Source: Viola odorata (Eukaryota > Streptophyta > Magnoliopsida > Malpighiales > Violaceae). From it: DNA of 64,000 nt. Made by a program: the position numbers and the translations under genes. Within the stretch, counting starts at the first letter, position 1. Every line of letters begins with the position of its first letter. This document shows positions 33,295-46,000 of this stretch, piece by piece. The stretch is from the NCBI GenBank assembly GCA_963691705.1, contig OY829540.1, positions 50,938,158 to 51,002,157 of the forward strand. The letters run 5' to 3'. The notes under the pieces are model-generated. The model was given only the letters and a program-made list of their open reading frames with translations, did no database searches and had not been told where the DNA came from.

Positions 33295-34579
33295 CTCTTC
33301 TCTACGGGTGTACACGGGCCAGTGCGGGCCGGTTCTTGGGCTAGAACCGGACCAGACCGAAATTACCGGTTCTTGTCCAGGACAGAATCGGACTGGACCG
33401 GACACTTTCGGTCCTGGCCGGTTCTATTTTTTCTGGGTCGGACCGGGCCGGTTCCGGTTCTGACCCGGATTTTATTTTTTTTTTAATTTGGGCGATTAGC
33501 TTGAATAGTTTTTTTTTCGAGTTTAACCATCAAAACTTCATCGTGTTGACCAAAATAAAAATAAATTTTAAAGAAAAACAAAGAAAAAGAGGGTTGTGTT
33601 TTAGTTATATAGAAAAAAGATGAGAAGAATAGGAAAAATGGTGTAGCTTGATTTGAGGAAGGAGAGAATGAGTGTGTTTAGGAGGATAAGTGGTAGATTT
33701 TGACCACGAGGATGAAAAGAAAGGAAAAAAGAAGGATGGGTGGCTGTTGCTATATAGAGATGAAGAGAGAGATGCTTATGTAGGGTTTTTCTTTCTTTCT
33801 TTCTTTTTATTTAGAAAATGAGTCCATTATTGTGGGCTTCATAAAGTAAAAAATGGGTTAAGAGCCCATAAACTAACATGCATGGGTTGGTCAAAACAAT
33901 TTTTCATTGTATAAATGAGTAAAAATTATAATAATAAAAGATAAATTAAATATTTTTCTTTTTCTCATAATAATTCTCATAGAATTTTCTTAATAGAATT
34001 TTGTATTTAAAATAATAAATAAAAGAAAAAATGAGGAATTTTAATTAAGTTTAAAAGAAAAAAAGAAAAAAAAAGAGGTAAGTTTAGAAGGAAATAACAA
34101 AAAAAAAAATGAGGACTTCTAATTGAGTTTAAAAGGAAAAAAAGAAAAAATGCATAATACATTAGTAATTTAAACATTAATATAATTTAAATTAAAAGTA
34201 TAAAACTCTAAACAATTAGTAAATTTTAATTTTATGACAATTGATAATAATTAATAACTATATTATTAAAAATTAATGGTCTTACTTTATACATATTAAC
34301 TATATAAATGGCTATTACAATTTACAATAATATATTACTAGTATGTGTCATCTTAACTATATAAATGGCTATTAAAATTTTATTTCTTAGTTCATATAAC
34401 ATCCTTAATAAAATTTTGTATTTAAAATAGCAAATAAAAAGAAAAAAATGAGGACTTTTAATTGAGTTTACAACTATATTACTAGAAAAAATATATATAT
34501 ATTATGCATGAGGAATTTTAATATAGTTTAGAAGGAAAAAAGAAAGAGAATGAGTTAAGTTTAGAAAGAAGAAAAAAAA

Positions 34580-34655
34580 GTGGGAGTCAAGAGGATTTGA
34601 ACCTCCCCTTTAATACAATAGGTGATGAGTTAACCATTAAACCAAATGGAAACTT
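34580..34655 (-). ncRNA. tRNA-like (Pol III-box) module, probably a SINE-like relic
   Basis: On the minus strand an A-box-like TGGTTTAATGG is followed about 35 bases on by a B box GGTTCAAATCC, with a T-stem that can pair and an oligo-T run after it. The two acceptor halves do not pair, so it is not a working tRNA gene. A similar module next to a TA run is at about 63410-63475. Confidence 0.35.
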
Positions 34656-34664
34656 TGATATTAT

Positions 34665-34668
<4 letters not shown>

Positions 34669-34735
<67 letters not shown>
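34669..34735. repeat. (TA)n microsatellite
   Basis: More than 30 uninterrupted TA units inside the hAT-like element; likely length-variable between individuals. Confidence 0.95.
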
Positions 34736-34737
<2 letters not shown>

Positions 34738-34925
34738 TTCCGGTTCTACCGGTTCTCCGGGTCGGTTCCCGAATTTTGAGGGGTGGAGAATAGGACCGAA
34801 CCGGAAGTTCCGGTCCGGGTCAACAAAAAAAAAATTTAACGGGCCGGTCCAGTCCGGGTAAAAAAAAGGCCGATTTCGGGCCAGTTTCTGGGCCGGCCCG
34901 GTTCTTGTACACCCCTACTCTTCTC

Positions 34926-36188
34926 CCTGGTTTTGGAATTGAGTTTTATATATATATTTATTTAGTTTTACCATTTTCATCATATTTCTCTAGTCTTTCT
35001 CTAATTAATCTTTCTTGTTCCTAGTAGAGGTGTTTAAGCATGAGACCTAATTGTCATTATTAATCTTTATATCTACATTTAATTGATTCTATACTTATTC
35101 TTAACGTATTTCGGTTTGATTTTAGACTTAGCTAATCTAGAGTTGAGCGAGTAAACGCCGTTGTCATTCTTCTTGGTGTCTCGGTCGTAAGCCCAAGAGG
35201 ATCGAAGTAGATACCTACGTGTTACTGGGTGTATCCAGGAAACGGTAGGGGGAAAGGTTAATCAGATCCAGTCCCGACTGACACCCGAGGATACTAGTCT
35301 AGAGTTGTCTTCCCCTAATCAATCATCTGCCAACTCAGTAAACCCTTTAACCAGCAAGGTGTTGATTGGTAAGGCATCATCTCTAAGCGTACCTAAGGTG
35401 GTGTTGATGCAGGAGAGAAGCAGGGGTCATAAGCGTACCTTGATACTATAGCAACTCTGTGTATTAAAGATGAATATCCTTGTGTCCATGATTGTAGTCC
35501 ATGTCTCATAGCTTGCTTAGCCTTTACTGGGAACTCTCCTCTTTCATGATTCTCGCTCCATCGATCTTTCATCTTGACCAAGACCATCGTTCTTGGCCAA
35601 GATGGTTTATCTGCTTTATTTTTATTTTTTTTGTCTTTAGTTTTAAACAAACCCCTCTCATTCACCTAAGTGATATATTCTGGTCTTTTATCTTGTTTTA
35701 AGTCTAATCATTCTCTTTGGATCGATCATCTAACCACTATTTGTAATTTTTTGCAGGTATTGATAAGTTGTAATTTATTTTTGGTGGATTCGACACCCAT
35801 CAAGTGTATTGTTTAGTATAAGTGGTAGCAAAGGGATCGAAGTAATGCGGATAGCCCATGGACAAGCCAATCGCTATAGTGTGCGCTTGAGCGTCGAGAT
35901 GGCATTTATGAGAAACCATGGAAGGATGAGAGAATCCTTCAAGATAGGAACTTGGGTTTGGCAGCGCTTACACCGGAGACAGTTCCCAACCCGAGTTCAA
36001 GCAAGTGTGACCGCTTAGAGCGATGGTCTTATCTGATGGATGGTCCTATTCAAGGTCGTTGCCGCCAAGTTGGATTTACAAGGTTGGTATGGTTCGATTC
36101 ATGATTATTTCAATATTACTAACTTGAGGTATTGTGGTGCAGGTCTAAATTCAGATTCGAGGGTGAATCTTTTCGAAGGGGGAGGGAA
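34926..36188 (+). other. 3' internal DNA of the 13.8-kb element
   Basis: No pol domain or other gene seen. The stretch 35130-35480 is less AT-rich than its surroundings but has no recognisable coding. The last 14 bases are the polypurine tract GAAGGGGGAGGGAA. Confidence 0.45.
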
Positions 36189-37478
36189 TGATACGATCCT
36201 AGCCCCATGGCACGCGCACAACGCACCCTTAGGCCAATCGAACTAAGACGTCGAGCCAAGGACTTCACAAAGCAACCAGCGAGGTTAATACAACCTCTAC
36301 ACATGGGAATGAGGTAATAGACGTTGCTGGGTCAAGCCTTTAGGCGAACGATGATATGGAAGGTAGCTTGGAGGCTCCTATAGCAAGGTTTAACATCCAC
36401 ACGAGCCAAGTCATGGAAACGAAGCTTAAATCGAGGATCCAAAGTAAATACAAGACATATTGATGTCTTAGGAGGATCGTGGCAAAGTTTGAGGGCATTT
36501 GCATGAGTAAATTGCAAGATGGCTCGAAGTGACATTCTCGTACGCAAGTGGACAGCGCACAGGCGCACCAGGCGACTGTGTCCGAGCTCAATCGATCATA
36601 TCGAATCCAAACATGTGAGATACAATTGCATTCATGAACTTAAAGATGTTAAAAGGCCTGTGTCAAAGTTTGAGCCCAAACTCACGAGCCGTTTGAGAGA
36701 TAGCTCGGAGCTACATTTTGGTAGACGGAGTCCTACTCGGATTCGGACTTCCAAATGCGTTAGTCAACGCTTCTCAAATTATTTCGAACCTGTTCGCCCT
36801 GGACCAGGAAGCGAGCACCCTTTCCACTATTTTCAAATATTGGCTTTCGTTTGGAATAAGTTTCATCCCAATCGGACGAGCAGATTGAAAGTTAGCATCA
36901 GTCGACATTTTGATGCACAGTGTGAACGCGCAGAAGCCCGCGACCTGGAGATTGCGGCCCATCTTGGAGCCCAGCCGTGTGAATCTATTATGAAGCTTCT
37001 GGAACTTATTTAGATATTTCTTATTTATTTTATTAAGTTATTAGAGTTATTTATTAAGTAGAACTTCTATTCCTACTAGTATTAGGAGTTATAGTTATAG
37101 TTAAACTTGTACGTAGGCTAAACGCCTATATATAGAGCCTTTTGTGCTCATTGTAAAGGGAGACGAATTTGATAATTAAACTAAGAGATGTTTCTTTCAA
37201 TTGTTTATGCGTGAACCTTCTCCCTTATTGAGTCTGAACACTCGATTAGGTTAGCAAGTAAAACCCGAAAGTTCAAACCCCATTGGTTTGTAGCTCTAGT
37301 TGTTATTCACAGACTGAATATAGGGTTAGAGCTCGTTTCAAGAACCTCACTTGATATGTTTAGTTTGGCTAATATAGGATATTAGCAGGGTTAAATAGTC
37401 TTGTTGAGTCTATCTATTTCCGCATTGAAATCCAAGCCTTGAATATCCTACGCATCCTACACACCTAGGATCGTATCA
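36189..37478 (+). repeat. Right LTR of the 13.8-kb element
   Basis: 1290 bp with perfect 14-bp terminal inverted repeats TGATACGATCCTAG / CTAGGATCGTATCA, followed by GTGAG. Confidence 0.9.
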
Positions 37479-37483
37479 GTGAG

Positions 37484-38750
37484 ATAAAAAAAGGAATCAA
37501 CAGACTAAAATGAAGAGAACTAAGAAAGATCGGAGAGTAGGTTTCAAACGTAACTTGTTGCTACTGAGAGATAGGACTGAGTTGAAACTAGAATAAGTGA
37601 AGATCGTAAAGGTGAAAAAATAAAAATGTACGAACAAGTGGGACATAGTTGTTTAGGTTTAGACTGCTGAACGTCATTTGGTTGGGTCGAATTTAGAATG
37701 TGACCTGCTGAACCTCGTCAACTCTTTCAAGTGGCTTTCTTGGCTCTATTGGTCAACCAACTTTATAACGGGTTGATTATAATAATAGTCCTTTCCCTAA
37801 GCTAAGACATGTGATGCAATGCGATTCACGTTTATAAGGAATTTATTAATCTCTCTTTCCATCTTTACTTTGATCCCTTCACCCTTAAAGAAAGCTATGA
37901 AAGACAATTTAGACAAAAACCACTGTCACACCATCGGGATCAGAGTAACAAAATAAATAGGAAAGCTGCAACTAAGATTACATTTCGTACATCCTAGTAA
38001 GAACTTGGTGCTTGAAAAGGGCCCATCACCTATTGGCTTTGACTCTACGTTCATGTTGGACCTCTTTTCGATATCCGAAAGTGCCTTATCCGTTTTCATT
38101 ATCCCTCACTGTGCTTGGGGAGAACTCCAGGTTCATTTATTAGAAAAAACTGACTTTAGCGCTTGATGGCACTTTATTATTAGTTGTGCCGGGAAAGGCT
38201 TCTCTAACTTATGAACTTCCAAGGCGGGTTGAAAAACGTGTTAACGGGCATGTGAAAAGGATATGATTGTACGTTGAGGTCCTTGGGAACAAAGTAGCGA
38301 TGGATAATTCAGAATAAGAATAGGTCCATTCTAGAGGACAAATCAATAGGAAATGCTATTTGCTTTGTAAAAATAAGAATTCACTCCTATGAAGTTTTAC
38401 GGGAATTGTCTTGAGTTATATATTTTTTTTTGGTGTAACTCCATCGCTACATCTTGCCATTGCGAAGTGAGGGATCATAAGAGAAGTCTTTTCTCAGCCC
38501 TGTTTTTTTCTTTCAAAAAAATTAGTAATTCTTTTGTGGAAGGAATATCTTTTTTTTTTATCGAAAAGAAAATGAATTATCTTTTTAAAAATCCCCCAAA
38601 CATAAATAGTTTTTCTTTATCCATTTTGTATGTTACAGACAAATTTTTTTTATATATAGGCAGAAGTGAGTTTAAACCCGAAATCCTAGTCATTTTTTAC
38701 TACTACCTCTAAACCACAAGCCTATATCTATCATCATTTTTGTGTATTAT
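37484..38750 (+). other. Probable nuclear mitochondrial DNA (right part)
   Basis: This DNA continues from the left block across the LTR-element insertion (the GTGAG duplication joins them). It has the even base composition and lack of repeats seen in plant mitochondrial spacers, and no gene that I recognise. If the left block is a NUMT, this is its other side. The right border is not defined; AT-rich nuclear-type sequence returns by about 38750. Confidence 0.35.
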
Positions 38751-39763
38751 TGAAATATTTTTATTATCAAACTGGAGCCTCGAGAGTTACCCTGTACCCT
38801 GGTTAAAAAAAGAGAGTTACCATTTACCAATGTCTATTTTCCTATTTTCATTCTTGGATAGATTGTATGGGCTTTAATGGACCAATATCGTCAGCTTAGG
38901 TCCAATATGCCAGTGTTGAGCAACTGAAGTTAGGTTTGTAAGGCCCTTAATGATGGGCTTCACCCTTTGTCAATGTTACTTATATGGTTTTATTAGTTCT
39001 CTTTTTCACTCTTTCCTTATTGGACTTTGACGAAGCCCATGAGCTCTTGAGTTAAACACACATCAAACATCCGTGAGTTAATTTTTTATTTCCTAGGGTT
39101 GGATTAATCACTCTTTATGGCATCATTTTAGGTTTGAAGTTGTAATATATTGTTTTAAACATTTCTCTATATTTTCTAGACCGGACTAGAAGATCGAACT
39201 AAAAATAATAGAGATTTAAGGTTGTGAGGTTTACTGGAGGTTTGACATGTACATATACATGTTTTTAGTATATTTTTTCCCAAGAAAATTAAAATTGTTT
39301 TTTTTATTTGACCATGGAATATTTATATGTATAATTAAATCAAAATTAATTAAATTATTAAGTAAATAAATTTATACCTGAAATAATTATTTCAGAACCT
39401 TAGGTTTCCACGGTGATTGGTGAGCAAGAGAGGTTGACTGCGTTACTTTATTTTCTTAAATTTTTAACATTTTTTTATTTAAAAAAAAACATGGAACGAC
39501 GTAGTTTTGACCAACATTGAAGGTCATGTAGTGACCCTATCAGAACCTCCAAACCATGATCGACTCGTTTGGCTCACCGATTTTCAAACCAATTCACCGG
39601 TTTTTAGCGATTTTTGCAAAAAAACGTAATTTTTGCTCATTTTAAGACCAGTTAGCCGATCGATTAGGAATTTTAGGGATCCACTCTAACAACATAAGAA
39701 CATAGCATTTTCTTATCTGGGATATGCCCCCGGGATTTAACTGTAAAATGTTCAACAACAAAA
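38751..39763. other. Intergenic DNA with a possible degraded repeat
   Basis: No ORF. Around 39540-39690 the sequence has ACCGGTTTTT and CCGATCGATT words like those near 63200-63600, which suggests a degraded copy of that repeat. Not resolved further. Confidence 0.35.
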
Positions 39764-39772
39764 AATAAAAAA

Positions 39773-40538
39773 GGAAAAAGGGTAAAATACATCCCTACAT
39801 TTGTATCATAGGTTAAGATAAGCCACTACATTTATAATTGAGTCAAATAAGTCACTGCATTTGTATCACATGTCAGGATAAGCCACTACATTTGTAATTG
39901 AGTCAAATAAGCCACTGCATTTGTCAATTTGATCTACATTAGCCACTCATCCCTAAAAATAGTTATACCTTGTTTGGATATATCATAAGAATATGCTTAC
40001 ATGGTATTCTTTTTTAAATGACATGACATAAAAACCATGACCAACACTCATTTTTACAATTGAAAAATAAAAAGTTGGATCTCAAAAATAAATAAAATTG
40101 AGTGCACAAAAATAGTGGTTTATTATTTTGATCTTACTCGATGTTTTATCGCTAAAAAAACGAATATTATTTTGATCTCGCTCGATTTTTTATTTTTGAA
40201 TATTTTGATTCAACGTTTTATTTTTCTATTGCAAAAATGAATGTTGAGCATGATTTTTATGCCATGTCATTTAAAAAAAAAATACTATGTAATCATAGTC
40301 TTGTGATGTATCCAAACAAGGTATAAGGGATGAGTGGTTAATATAGATCAAATGGATAAATGCAGTGGCTTATTTGGCTCAATTACAAATGTAGTGGCTT
40401 ATCTTGACATATGATACAAATATAGTGGTTTATCCTGACATGTGATACAAATGCAGTGGCTTATTTGACTCAATTACAAATATAGTAGCTTATCTTGACT
40501 TATGATACAAATGCAGGGGTATATCTTATCCTTTTTCC
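39773..40538. mobile_element. Mutator-like MITE with long inverted arms and 9-bp TSD
   Basis: The ends GGAAAAAGGG.. and ..ATCCTTTTTCC are inverted, and AATAAAAAA is repeated exactly at 39764-39772 and 40539-40547 (9 bp, typical of Mutator). The arms are over 200 bp and contain tandem subrepeats of about 60 bp (GATAAGCCACTACATTTRTAATTGAGTCAAATAAG-like, given here as a pattern) in both orientations. No transposase. Confidence 0.83.
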
Positions 40539-40547
40539 AATAAAAAA

Positions 40548-41523
40548 TAGTTAATTCGTTGAATACGAACAATTCACTAAGGATCTAGTTGATTCTTGAA
40601 TTGTAGGGGGAAATTACGCCAGCAAATGTTAGATTTTAATATTATTGTGGTTAGTTCGTTTTAGAGACATTCTTACGTTTAATTGAAGAGGAGTGCCACA
40701 TGGATCGGGTGTTGATCTAGGTTTTGAGCCTAATTCTCTTTGTTTAATTTACTTGAAGCCTGGTTTGGGTCTTGTTTTTAGCTAGTTATTTTTTATTTTC
40801 TTACTTTTTGCATGTAATCGTTTGAGGTTTGGCCCGAATGATAAATAGAAAACTTAAATCCTACTCAAATTTATACAAATCCTAAAGCTATCATATTTAA
40901 AATGGTTTTGATGACATATACTAGTCTATCCATGTAGTATAAAATTTGTTAATTTAATCTCTATAATGTAAATTATTTTAAATTAATCCTTATAGTAGTA
41001 TAATATTATTAATTGATACAATTTCTCAGTAATTTATGACTGGTTTCTATTCTATCGTGTCAGTTCTAATAAGAAATATATTTTAAATAAAAAAACTATA
41101 TTAAATAAATTTACTTTACTATAAGAATGAAAATAAACAAGTTTATACTATGATTGAAACCAAATTAAATAAAAACCACTACATATGGTTTTATAATATT
41201 AAATACTTTATTATTGGAATCATGTTTGTTAACGCTAATGGGTAAGATTAGATTAATAGGATATACTTAGATCTAAGTTCAAAATAAACGTGTGATTATT
41301 ATATGATATATCTATGAAAAAACAAAAAACAATAGGCATGTGGAATTTAACGAGCGACTTTTTATTTTATTTTATACAGAACGAGCGTCTGTCCTCTGTC
41401 CTCACTTATAATAAAGGCCTAAGAAAAACATCAGATTTTGTTGGGCTCTTACCATATCAATCTTCTATCATTGTTGAGTAGATCCAAAATTCACATTTAA
41501 AAAAAACGAGCGTTGAATCCAGA
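40548..41523. other. Intergenic DNA upstream of the dead TBL gene
   Basis: AT-rich; no ORF or repeat resolved. It would hold the old promoter of the TBL pseudogene. Confidence 0.4.
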
Positions 41524-42301
41524 ATGAATTGCAGATGGAGCAACTGGTGCTGTACACCACTGATTTTTTTGTCGGTTCTACTTCTTCTTCTCTTCCAATG
41601 CTTGATACGCAGTCAGAACTTAGTGTCGGTGGCAAATTCATTTTTCTCATCAGGAGGACTAGGAGTGGAAAGAAAGGGAAAAGGAGATCATAATGTTAAA
41701 ATGTTACATCCAGAGGATCAGTGTGACATCTTCACAGGAGAATGGGTTTTTGACAATGTAACTCGTCCTTTGTACAGAGAGGAAGAATGCCAGTTCCTGT
41801 CTCGACAAGTCCCTTGTATCAAGAATGGAAGGCAAGATTCCCTGTATCAGAATTGGAGATGGCAACCCAGAAAATGTTCTTTACCAAAGTTAGTAACTTT
41901 TCCATTTCCTTTCAAGAAAAAGTTAGTAACTTTCGTTTCTATTTCAGTTATATGCTTGATTTCGAACTCTTTTGCTCATGTTATGTACTAGGAAGCAACA
42001 AAATTGACAAATTTTAGTTGGGTTTAGTTAAAGTTAGTAACTTCCATTTCTATTTCAGTAACCCAGAAACTGTCCTTTACCAAAGATAGTAACTTTCATT
42101 TCTATTTCAGTTATATGCTTTGATTTTGAACTTGTTTTACTTATGTTATGTACTAGGAAGCAACAAAATTGTCTGATTTTAATTGGGTTTGGTTTAATTA
42201 AGGTTGAATCCCAAATTGTTGCTTGAGAAGATCCGAGGGAAGAGGGTTATGTTCGTTGGAGATTCGTTTGAACAGAAATCAGTGGGAATCCATGGATGGT
42301 T

Positions 42302-42963
42302 TGTTGGGTTTGGGCTCCCAACATATGTGGAGAGAAGCCCAATATGCAAGCCCATTAGTCCCTCATCTTATTCTCTAAATTAGGGTAAGAAGGTAGCAGC
42401 TCATTCAAGCAAAAACAGAAACAAGAGAAAGAGAGAAAAGAGAGAGGAGAAGAGAGAAAACAGATTCGTTCATCTCTGCGCAGCCGTGGGAGATTCATCG
42501 CTGTGCCTTCGTTCACCGTCAGATCGGGCTGAAATTTAGACAGCAGGTTCAAGACATCCGGTTCTTCAATCTGACCGGTTGGATTGGTGAGACGATATCT
42601 GAGCAGGAGGAATCGAGTCCCGCAAGTAGCTGCTGGAAATCTGGTTTTGTGTTCTTCCTTTGGTTCTCTAGTTTCATACTTCTTGTTGGTTGTTTGCCTA
42701 GTTGTTGAGCACGATTTGTGCAGTGATTTGAGACACTCTTGTACCCTGATTTTGATCATAGTGGAGCTTGATTGACTGGCTTGTGCCCGTGGTTTTTACT
42801 TCTCGCATTGAGAAGGTTTTCCACGTTAAAATCGTTGTCTCTTCGTGTGTGTGTGATGAATTAGTTGCTGCCATTAATTTGTTATTGCTCCTCATAGATT
42901 CCAGCAAGTTGGGGAAATTATTATCCGCTGCGTATTGCTATTATTGTGTTGAATTTCCCATCA
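42302..42963 (+). repeat. 5' LTR of the young copia element
   Basis: 662 bp; the terminal TGTTGGG and CCCATCA form a near-perfect inverted repeat. The end is set by that repeat and by the primer binding site that follows. Confidence 0.8.
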
Positions 42964-43008
42964 GAGTGGTAGCGGAGCTCTTGGTTTGAGTTTATTTGAT
43001 TTGCTTGA

Positions 43009-46000
43009 ATGATGGAGGCAAATACAAATAGAATGTTGAGTTTGAATGGCACTAATTATCACTTGTGGAAGGGAAAAATGAAAGATCTATTATTTGTGAA
43101 AAAGTTGCATCTTCCTGTATTTTCTACTGAGATGCCAGAATCCATGACTGAAGCGGCTTGGCATTTTGAGCATCAGCAAGTTTGTGGTTTTATTCGGCAA
43201 TATGTAGATGACAATGTTTATAATCATATTGCTAATGAGGAACATGCAGCGTCCTTGTGGAAGAAAATTGAATCTTTGTATGCTTCTAAATCAGGGAGTA
43301 ATAAACTGTATTTGTTGAATTCCTTGATGAATTTGAGGTACAAGGATGGGACTTCCATTTCAGATCACTTGAATGATTTTCAAGGACTCCTAGATCAATT
43401 ATCAGGAATGGGTATCAAGTTTGATGATGAGGTGTTGGGACTATGGCTACTGAATACTCTACCGGACTCTTGGGAAACTTTTCGGGTTTCAATTTCGAAT
43501 TCGGCTTCCGATGGTGTTGTCTCTTTGCAAAATGTAAAGGGAAGTGTTCTTAATGAGGAGATGAGAAGGAAGGCACAGGGTACTTCATCTCATTCCGAGG
43601 TACTTGTTACTGAAAATAGGGGGAGAAACCAGAAAAAGGAACAGAAAGGTGGTAGGGACAAGAGCAGAAGTAAGTCCAAGTCCAGATACAAGAATGTGGA
43701 GTGTCATTATTGTCACAAGAAGGGGCACATACAGAAGAACTGTTTTCAATGGAAAAGGGAGAGAAAAGACAATAATGGTAAGCAGAAAGAGAAGGATCAA
43801 GATGGTGATGATCGTGTTTCTGCGGCTACTTGTGATGATCTTGTTATTCTCCGTGATCATGATTTAGTTAATCTTGTATCAGATGAGAGCATGTGGGTAA
43901 TTGATAGTGCTGCTACACTGCATGTTACACCGAGGAAGGAGTTCTTCACATCTTACACCTCTGGTGACTTTGGAGTGTTGAAGATGGGTAATGATGGTGT
44001 TGCTAAGGTAGTTGGTATTGGTGATGTTTGCCTGCAAACCAACATGGGAGTGCAGTTGTTACTTAGAGGAGTCAAACATGCTCCAGATGTCCGTTTTAAT
44101 TTGATCTCTGTGCAGATGCTTGATGATGGTGGTTATGACAATCACTTTGGTTCTGGAAAATGGAAACTCACCAGAGGTAACTTGGTTGTGGCCAGAGGGG
44201 AGAAAGTTAGTAAACTGTATTGGACAAAAGCTTTGGTTGCTAAAGACAGTGTGAATGCCATGGATATGAAGGCTTCTTTGTGGCACCGAAGGCTTAGTCA
44301 TATCAGTGAAAAGGGGCTGAATTGTTTAGCTAAAAAGGATGTGCTTCCGGGATTGAAGAGTGCTGAGTTGGAGAAATATTCTCATTGCATGGCTGGTAAG
44401 CAGACCAGAGTATCATTTAAGAAGCATCCTCCCTCAAAGAAGTCAGAATTGCTTGAATTAGTGCATTCTGATGTTTGTGGTCCATTAAAGGTAAAGTCAT
44501 TTGGTGGTGCACTTTACTTTGTTACCTTTATTGATGATTGCTCCAGGAAGCTTTGGGTCTATGCATTGAAGACTAAGGACCAGGTGCTGGAGAAATTCAA
44601 ACAATTCCAAGTTTTGGTTGAGAGACAGTCAGGCAAGAAGCTGAAATGCATTCGTTCTGACAATGGTGGTGAGTATTGTGGACCATTTGATAGTTATTGC
44701 AAGCAGCAGGGTATTAGACATGAAAAGACTCCTCCCAAAACTCCTCAGCTGAATGGTTTAGCAGAGAGGATGAACAGGACGTTGATTGAGAGAGTTAGGT
44801 GCATGCTTTCTGAAGCTAAGCTACCTAAGCATTTCTGGGGTGAGGCATTGTACACGGCAATGCATGTTATTAATCTCAGTCCTGCAGTTGCCCTGAATGC
44901 TGAAGTGCCAGATAAAGTTTGGTTTGGCAAGAATGTCAAATATGATCATTTGCGAGTCTTCGGTTGTAAGGCATTCGTGCATGTTCCAAAGGATGAGAGA
45001 TCTAAGTTGGATGCGAAGACGAGGCAGTGTATCTTTATTGGATATGGTGAAGATGAGTTTGGTTACAGGTTGTATGATCCTGTTGAGAATAAGCTTGTCA
45101 GAAGCCGTGATGTGAAGTTCATGGAAGACCAAACCATTGAAGACATTGATAAGATGGAGAAGACTACACCTGAGAAAGATAGTAGTCTGTCTGATATTGA
45201 TCCAGTTCAGACACCTAACCATGATCTGGATGCTGCTGAGAACAATATTCAGAATGGTGAGCAACATGACTATGTTGGTGATCAGCAGTTTGGAGATGCT
45301 TTAGATGTTCCTATTGATGATTCTGAAGAGGAACATGATCCTGAACCACCTCAAGTTCAACCTCGGAGGTCTACTAGGCAGAGGAAGCCATCTACCAGGT
45401 ATCCTTCTGATGAATATGTTACCTTGACAGATGGAGGTGAACCTGAGTGTTTTCATGAGGCCATGGAGAGTCAAGAAAAGAAGAAGTGGCTGGATGCAAT
45501 GCAAGATGAAATGAAATCTTTGCATGATAATCACACATTTGACTTGGTGAAATTGCCAAAAGGCAAGAAGGCTTTGGAAAACAGGTGGATTTACAGGGTG
45601 AAGCAAGAAAGTATTTCTGCATCCCCGAGGTATAAAGCTAGATTAGTGGTGAAAGGTTTCAGACAGAGAAAGGGTGTTGATTTCAATGAGATTTTTTCTC
45701 CTGTGGTGAAGATGTCATCCATTAGAACCGTGTTGAGTTTGGCTGCTACTCTTGATTTAGAGGTAGAGCAAATGGATGTAAAGACTGCTTTCCTTCATGG
45801 TGATTTGGAGGAAGAAATTTACATGAAGCAACCAGATGGTTTTCATGTTGAAGGAAAGGAAGACTATGTGTGTAGACTGAGAAAGAGTCTATATGGGTTG
45901 AAGCAAGCTCCGCGACAGTGGTACAAGAAGTTTGAGTCTGTTATGTCAGAGCAAGGCTACAAGAAGACTACTTCTGATCATTGTGTCTTTGTTAAAAAGT

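Larger units (their letters stand above)
33303..34917. mobile_element. hAT-like non-autonomous element, 1615 bp
   Basis: The ends TACGGGTGTACA and TGTACACCCCTA are inverted, and CTCTTCTC is duplicated exactly at 33295-33302 and 34918-34925. An 8-bp duplication is the hAT hallmark. Subterminal GGCCGGTTC/ACCGGACC words crowd both ends. The interior is AT-rich without transposase. It includes a (TA)n run at about 34669-34735 and a tRNA-like module on the minus strand at about 34580-34655. Confidence 0.85.
23659..37478 (+). mobile_element. 13.8-kb LTR retrotransposon lacking most of pol (Ty3/gypsy-derived)
   Basis: LTRs at 23659-24965 and 36189-37478 are flanked by GTGAG duplications (23654-23658 and 37479-37483). 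The LTR ends are a long inverted repeat, best kept in the right copy: TGATACGATCCTAG...CTAGGATCGTATCA. A polypurine tract GAAGGGGGAGGGAA abuts the right LTR. Inside are gag/protease remnants (25770-27117) but no RT, RNase H or integrase. It has been invaded by a fold-back MITE, a minus-strand gag-only LTR element and a hAT element. The two LTRs differ at many positions, so it is older than the 16-kb gypsy element. It was probably mobilised with proteins from a relative. Confidence 0.85.

Noticed and set aside
34580..34655. A functional tRNA gene in the hAT-like element
   Set aside because: A and B boxes are present but the acceptor stem halves do not pair and no clear anticodon arm forms; kept only as a tRNA-like relic.
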